Shown: positions 7,346 to 10,670 of the stretch, piece by piece | How the letters are laid out: every line of letters starts with the position of its first letter | How positions within the stretch are numbered: the stretch's first letter is position 1 | DNA from: an uncultured Desulfobacterium sp. | GTDB taxonomy: Bacteria; Desulfobacterota; Desulfobacteria; Desulfobacterales; Desulfobacteraceae | Assembly (NCBI GenBank): GCA_937124525.1 | Contig: CAKZLA010000293.1 | Span: 1-10,670 of the forward strand | Length of the DNA: 10,670 bases | Reading direction: 5' to 3' | Translations under genes and position numbers: made by a program | The notes under the pieces: generated by a model | Told to the model about the DNA's origin: nothing | Seen by the model: only the letters and a program-made list of their open reading frames with translations | Databases searched by the model: none

Positions 7346-8356
7346 TTGACAGATGACAGCAGCAGCATTCAGATTTATCGGACAAAGGACGGGGAAACCC
7401 GGGTGGATGTCCGGTTTGAAAAAGAAACGATCTGGCTGACCCAGCGCCAGATGGGTGAGGTGTTTGATACCACGCCGGAGAATGTGCTGATGCATCTGAA
7501 GAATATCTACAAGACCGGAGAGCTGGAGCAAGATTCAACTACTAAGGATTTCTTAGTAGTTCGATCAGAGGGTAAGCGCAAGGTAAAACGGCAGCTAAAG
7601 CATTACAACCTGGATGCCGTGATTTCCGTGGGGTACCGAGTGAATTCAAAACGGGGCGTGCAGTTCCGGATCTGGGCTACCAAACGTCTGCGGGATTACC
7701 TGCTGCAAGGCTATACCATCAATCAGCAGAGATTTAATCAGAATGCTGCAGAGCTTACCCAAGCCATTGCCCTGATTCAAAAGGCGGCCAAATCCCAGGC
7801 CCTTGCCACGGACATGGGGCGGGGCTTAGTGGATATTATGGGCCGCTATATGGCAACCTTTTTGTGGCTCCAGCAGTATGACGAAGGACTGCTCAAAGAA
7901 CCGGGAGGGATTCCTGGCGGCATCCTTCCCACACCCAAAGAGGCCATGACATCCATCCTGAAGCTTAAAAAACAATTGATGGCAAAAGGCGAAGCCTCAG
8001 GACTTTTTGCCAACATGGCCCGGCCGGACAGCATTGAAGCGATTTTTGGCAACCTGGACCAGACTGTATTTGGGGAATCTGCCTATCCCACCATTGAAAG
8101 TAAGGCTGCCCATCTCTTATATTTTGTGGTGAAAAATCACCCCTTTACCGACGGCAATAAGCGCAGCGGCGCGTTTCTATTTGTGGATTTCCTCAACCGT
8201 AACGGTTGCCTTGTAAAGGCCGATGGTCAGTCCGTGATCAATGAAACTGGCCTTGCAGCCTTAACGCTGCTGGTGGCCGAGTCTGCTCCAGATCAAAAAG
8301 AGACCCTGATTAAACTCATTATGAACCTGTTGTGCGAACCGGAATCTAAAATCTGA
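7346..8356 (+). CDS. RhuM-Doc/Fic fusion protein
   Basis: A 336-residue protein with two parts. Residues ~1-130 match the RhuM family (IQIYRTKDGETRVDVRFE, then TIWLTQRQMGEVFD, a helix-turn-helix-like stretch, and LDAVISVGYRVNSKRG). The C-terminal part carries a Fic/Doc active-site motif HPFTDGNKR (265-273). The NKR ending is the Doc form; the classical Fic form is HPFx(D/E)GNGR. Phage P1 Doc phosphorylates EF-Tu, whereas classical Fic enzymes transfer AMP, so phosphotransfer is the closer analogy but is not shown. Start is TTG with a good SD, 15 bases after hsdS, so the gene is co-transcribed and sits between hsdS and hsdR. Both RhuM and Fic-type genes are known passengers of type I R-M operons. 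I saw no separate antitoxin and no clear inhibitory (S/T)xxxE(G/N) helix. A guard, toxin or regulatory role is possible but inferred. Confidence 0.85.
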   Translation: MTDDSSSIQIYRTKDGETRVDVRFEKETIWLTQRQMGEVFDTTPENVLMHLKNIYKTGELEQDSTTKDFLVVRSEGKRKVKRQLKHYNLDAVISVGYRVNSKRGVQFRIWATKRLRDYLLQGYTINQQRFNQNAAELTQAIALIQKAAKSQALATDMGRGLVDIMGRYMATFLWLQQYDEGLLKEPGGIPGGILPTPKEAMTSILKLKKQLMAKGEASGLFANMARPDSIEAIFGNLDQTVFGESAYPTIESKAAHLLYFVVKNHPFTDGNKRSGAFLFVDFLNRNGCLVKADGQSVINETGLAALTLLVAESAPDQKETLIKLIMNLLCEPESKI

Positions 8357-8373
8357 ATCTGAAACAGATGTTT

Positions 8374-8379
8374 AAGGAG
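8374..8379 (+). promoter_or_regulatory. Strong Shine-Dalgarno of hsdR
   Basis: AAGGAG sits 4 bases before ATG 8384 and fixes the hsdR start. The 27-base gap from the RhuM-Doc gene has no promoter or terminator that I can see. Confidence 0.6.
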
Positions 8380-8383
8380 TCCC

Positions 8384-10670
8384 ATGGTCAGCAAAACCAA
8401 TGAACAGGCCCTGGAGGCCGCCATTGAAAAAAAATTGACCGGCACATGCCTTGAAGAATTAAGGGCCAATGTCACAGATATTCACAAGGTGGAGGAACCC
8501 CAGGCTCCCTTTGGCACCCACCATGGGTATGAACTGGGATATCATCAGCATTTCAACCCCAGGTTTGCCATAGATGAGAAAAAATTCTGGGCGTTTCTTG
8601 AAAATACCCAGGAAAAAGAGCTTGAAACCCTGCAAAGAAAGAGTCGCGGAACCGATGAATGGCAGCGCAAAATCCTGGAGCGCCTGGATCGGATGATCAA
8701 AACAAGGGGACTTTTAAACCTGCTTAAAAAAGGCTTAAGTGTGGATGATGCCCACTTCACCCTGATGTATCCGGTGCCCCTTGCCAGCAGTGCGGATCAG
8801 GTACAACAGCAGTTTAAAACCAATATTTTTTCCAGCACCCGGCAGGTGCATTATTCCCTGGACAATCCAAACGAATCCATAGATCTGGTCTTGTTTATTA
8901 ACGGCCTTGCCTTTGCCACTCTGGAATTGAAAAATCCCTGGACCGGCCAGACGGCCAGGTACCATGGGCAGAAGCAGTACCGCTCCCAAAGGGATAAAAG
9001 TCAGCCCTTGCTCCAGTTTGGCCGGTGTCTTGTCCACATGGCCGTGGATACCGATGAGGTCTATATGGCCACCAAGCTTGCCGGGAAATCCACCTTTTTC
9101 CTGCCATTTAATAAAGGGCACAATCTGGTGGCGGGAAATCCTCCCAATAAAGACGGGCATAAATCTGCCTACCTGTGGGAAGAGGTCTTCAGTAAAGACA
9201 GCATTGCCACCATTATTGAGCATTTTGTCAGGCTGGACGGAAAACCAAAAGATCCTTTATTTAAACGGACCCTCTTTTTCCCACGGTATCACCAGATGGA
9301 TGTGGTCCGAAAACTTATCTCGCATGTCACTGAAAACGGGGTGGGACATACCTATCTGATCCAGCATTCGGCAGGGTCCGGTAAATCCAACTCCATCACC
9401 TGGGCCGCCTACCAGCTGATTGAAACATATCCCCAACACCTGCAGGTCCATGGTGCAAGAGGATTGGAGCAACCGCTTTTTGATTCGGTGATTGTGGTGA
9501 CGGACCGGCGCCTTCTGGATAAACAATTACGGGAAACCATACGACAATTTTCCGAAGTGAAAAATATCATTGCCCCGGCGTACAGGGCTGCGGATTTAAA
9601 GGCCTCATTGGAGCAGGGAAAAAAGATCATCATCACAACCATACAAAAATTTCCCTTTATCCTTGACGGTATCAGCGACTTAAGCCGGAAAAATTTTGCA
9701 GTGGTCATTGACGAGGCCCATAGTTCCCAAAGCGGTTTTGCCCATGACAACATGAACCGGGCCATGGGTACGCCAAACAGTGAAGACGATGAGGGCATGG
9801 ATGCCCAGGATAAAATTCTGAAAGCAATGACAGAACGTAAAATGCGGGGGAATGCTTCCTACTTTGCCTTTACGGCCACCCCCAAAAACACCACGCTTGA
9901 AAAATTCGGGGTTGAGCAGTCGGACGGCAGTTTTAAGCCCTTTCACCTCTATTCCATGAAACAGGCCATTGAAGAGGGATTTATCCTGGATGTCCTGGCC
10001 AATTACACAACGTATAAAAGTTATTATGAGATTCAAAAATCCATAGTGGACAATCCCCTGTTTGACAGTAAAAGAGCCCAGAAAAAACTCAGGGCCTATG
10101 TGGAACGCCACCAGCAGACCATCAACATTAAATCTGAAATTATCCTGGACCACTTTATCCCCCAGGTGGTAACCCCCAAAAAGCTCAAAGGCAAAGCGAA
10201 AGGCATGGTGGTAACTCAGAATATTGAAGCCGCTATCCGTTACTACAAAGCCATCAGCCGCCAGCTGGCGCTGCGTGGTAATCCGTTTAAGGCGGTCATT
10301 GCCTTCTCTGGCACAAAAGAAGTGGACGGCATTGAGTTCACCGAAGCCGATATCAATGGCTTTGGCGAAGGCGAGACGAAAGACAAATTCGATACCGATG
10401 AATACCGCATTCTGGTGGTTGCAAACAAATACCTGACGGGCTTTGACCAGCCGAAGCTCAGTGCCATGTATGTAGATAAGAAATTAACGTCGGTGCTGTG
10501 TGTTCAGACCTTGTCGCGGCTGAACCGTTCTGCACCAAAACTCGGTAAGAAAACCGAAGACCTGTTTGTGCTGGATTTCTTCAATTCAGTCGATGACATT
10601 AAACTCGCCTTTGATGATTTTTATACCTCGACGTCGCTGTCTGAAGCCACCGACATTAACGTACTGAACG
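8384..10670 (+). CDS. hsdR: Type I restriction enzyme R subunit (HsdR2), 3' end outside window
   Basis: ATP-driven DNA translocase and endonuclease of the intact system; it binds the HsdM-HsdS complex and cuts unmethylated DNA away from the site. The frame is open for 762 codons to the window end; the family is usually around 1000 residues, so the C-terminus is missing. Visible in order: nuclease core D167 (DLVLFINGL) with E181-L-K183 (ATLELKNP), Walker A SAGSGKS (329-335, K334), DEAH box (443-446), motif III FTATP (496-500), motif V-like YLTGFDQP (683-690) and motif VI-like QTLSRLNR (708-715). All key residues are present. Codon use changes near 10200: before it, arginine is mainly CGG/AGG and proline mainly CCC; after it, CGT/CGC and CCG with no AGG, AGA or CCC. 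The reading frame is unbroken across the change. Confidence 0.95.
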   Translation, partial: MVSKTNEQALEAAIEKKLTGTCLEELRANVTDIHKVEEPQAPFGTHHGYELGYHQHFNPRFAIDEKKFWAFLENTQEKELETLQRKSRGTDEWQRKILERLDRMIKTRGLLNLLKKGLSVDDAHFTLMYPVPLASSADQVQQQFKTNIFSSTRQVHYSLDNPNESIDLVLFINGLAFATLELKNPWTGQTARYHGQKQYRSQRDKSQPLLQFGRCLVHMAVDTDEVYMATKLAGKSTFFLPFNKGHNLVAGNPPNKDGHKSAYLWEEVFSKDSIATIIEHFVRLDGKPKDPLFKRTLFFPRYHQMDVVRKLISHVTENGVGHTYLIQHSAGSGKSNSITWAAYQLIETYPQHLQVHGARGLEQPLFDSVIVVTDRRLLDKQLRETIRQFSEVKNIIAPAYRAADLKASLEQGKKIIITTIQKFPFILDGISDLSRKNFAVVIDEAHSSQSGFAHDNMNRAMGTPNSEDDEGMDAQDKILKAMTERKMRGNASYFAFTATPKNTTLEKFGVEQSDGSFKPFHLYSMKQAIEEGFILDVLANYTTYKSYYEIQKSIVDNPLFDSKRAQKKLRAYVERHQQTINIKSEIILDHFIPQVVTPKKLKGKAKGMVVTQNIEAAIRYYKAISRQLALRGNPFKAVIAFSGTKEVDGIEFTEADINGFGEGETKDKFDTDEYRILVVANKYLTGFDQPKLSAMYVDKKLTSVLCVQTLSRLNRSAPKLGKKTEDLFVLDFFNSVDDIKLAFDDFYTSTSLSEATDINVLN

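Noticed and set aside
8735..9223. 162-codon minus-strand frame opposite hsdR
   Set aside because: Antisense of conserved nuclease-domain codons, no start signal or family features.
1..10670. CRISPR array, tRNA, IS element or integrase
   Set aside because: No repeat-spacer pattern, cloverleaf, transposase or recombinase coding was seen on either strand.

Overview
The window holds two unrelated type I restriction-modification (R-M) loci placed back to back. The composition is mid-GC. Codon use outside the last ~470 bases favours CCC proline and AGG/CGG arginine, and genes are packed with ATGA overlaps. This suggests a Gram-negative bacterium; the style reminds me of sulfate-reducing Desulfobacterota, but that is a low-confidence impression.

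Left part (about 1-2945, minus strand): a decayed type I operon in the order hsdM - DUF1016/YhcG-like nuclease - hsdS - hsdR. Each gene is damaged. hsdM keeps its first ~70 codons and last ~40, joined out of frame. The DUF1016 gene has an in-frame amber stop at codon 49 where the family has a tryptophan. hsdS is cut after 66 codons and abuts the C-terminal half of hsdR, with a TGA at the junction. The ATGA couplings hsdM/DUF1016 and DUF1016/hsdS survive, so the original operon plan can be read. A possible start of another minus-strand gene lies at 27..1.

Middle (2946-3612): an AT-rich, gene-poor divergent intergenic region. It holds a good sigma70-like promoter facing right, a 15-bp perfect inverted repeat with arms 100 bp apart whose left arm lies at the predicted transcription start, a smaller perfect palindrome nearer hsdM, and a possible frameshifted gene relic on the minus strand.

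Right part (3613-10670, plus strand): an apparently intact type I operon, hsdM (adenine methyltransferase), hsdS (two-TRD specificity subunit), a RhuM-Doc/Fic fusion protein, then hsdR (nuclease-translocase), which runs off the window end. hsdM and hsdS overlap by 8 bp, hsdS and the RhuM-Doc gene are 15 bp apart, and hsdR follows after 27 bp with a strong Shine-Dalgarno. HsdM2-HsdS would methylate the target and HsdR would cut unmethylated DNA; the Doc-type protein is an accessory whose role is open. The last ~470 bases of hsdR switch to a different codon style (CGT/CGC, CCG), suggesting a recombination junction or an assembly join.

The core R-M and accessory families are all known ones. What stands out is the readable decay of one system beside an intact one, the RhuM-Doc fusion inside the operon, and the structured intergenic region.
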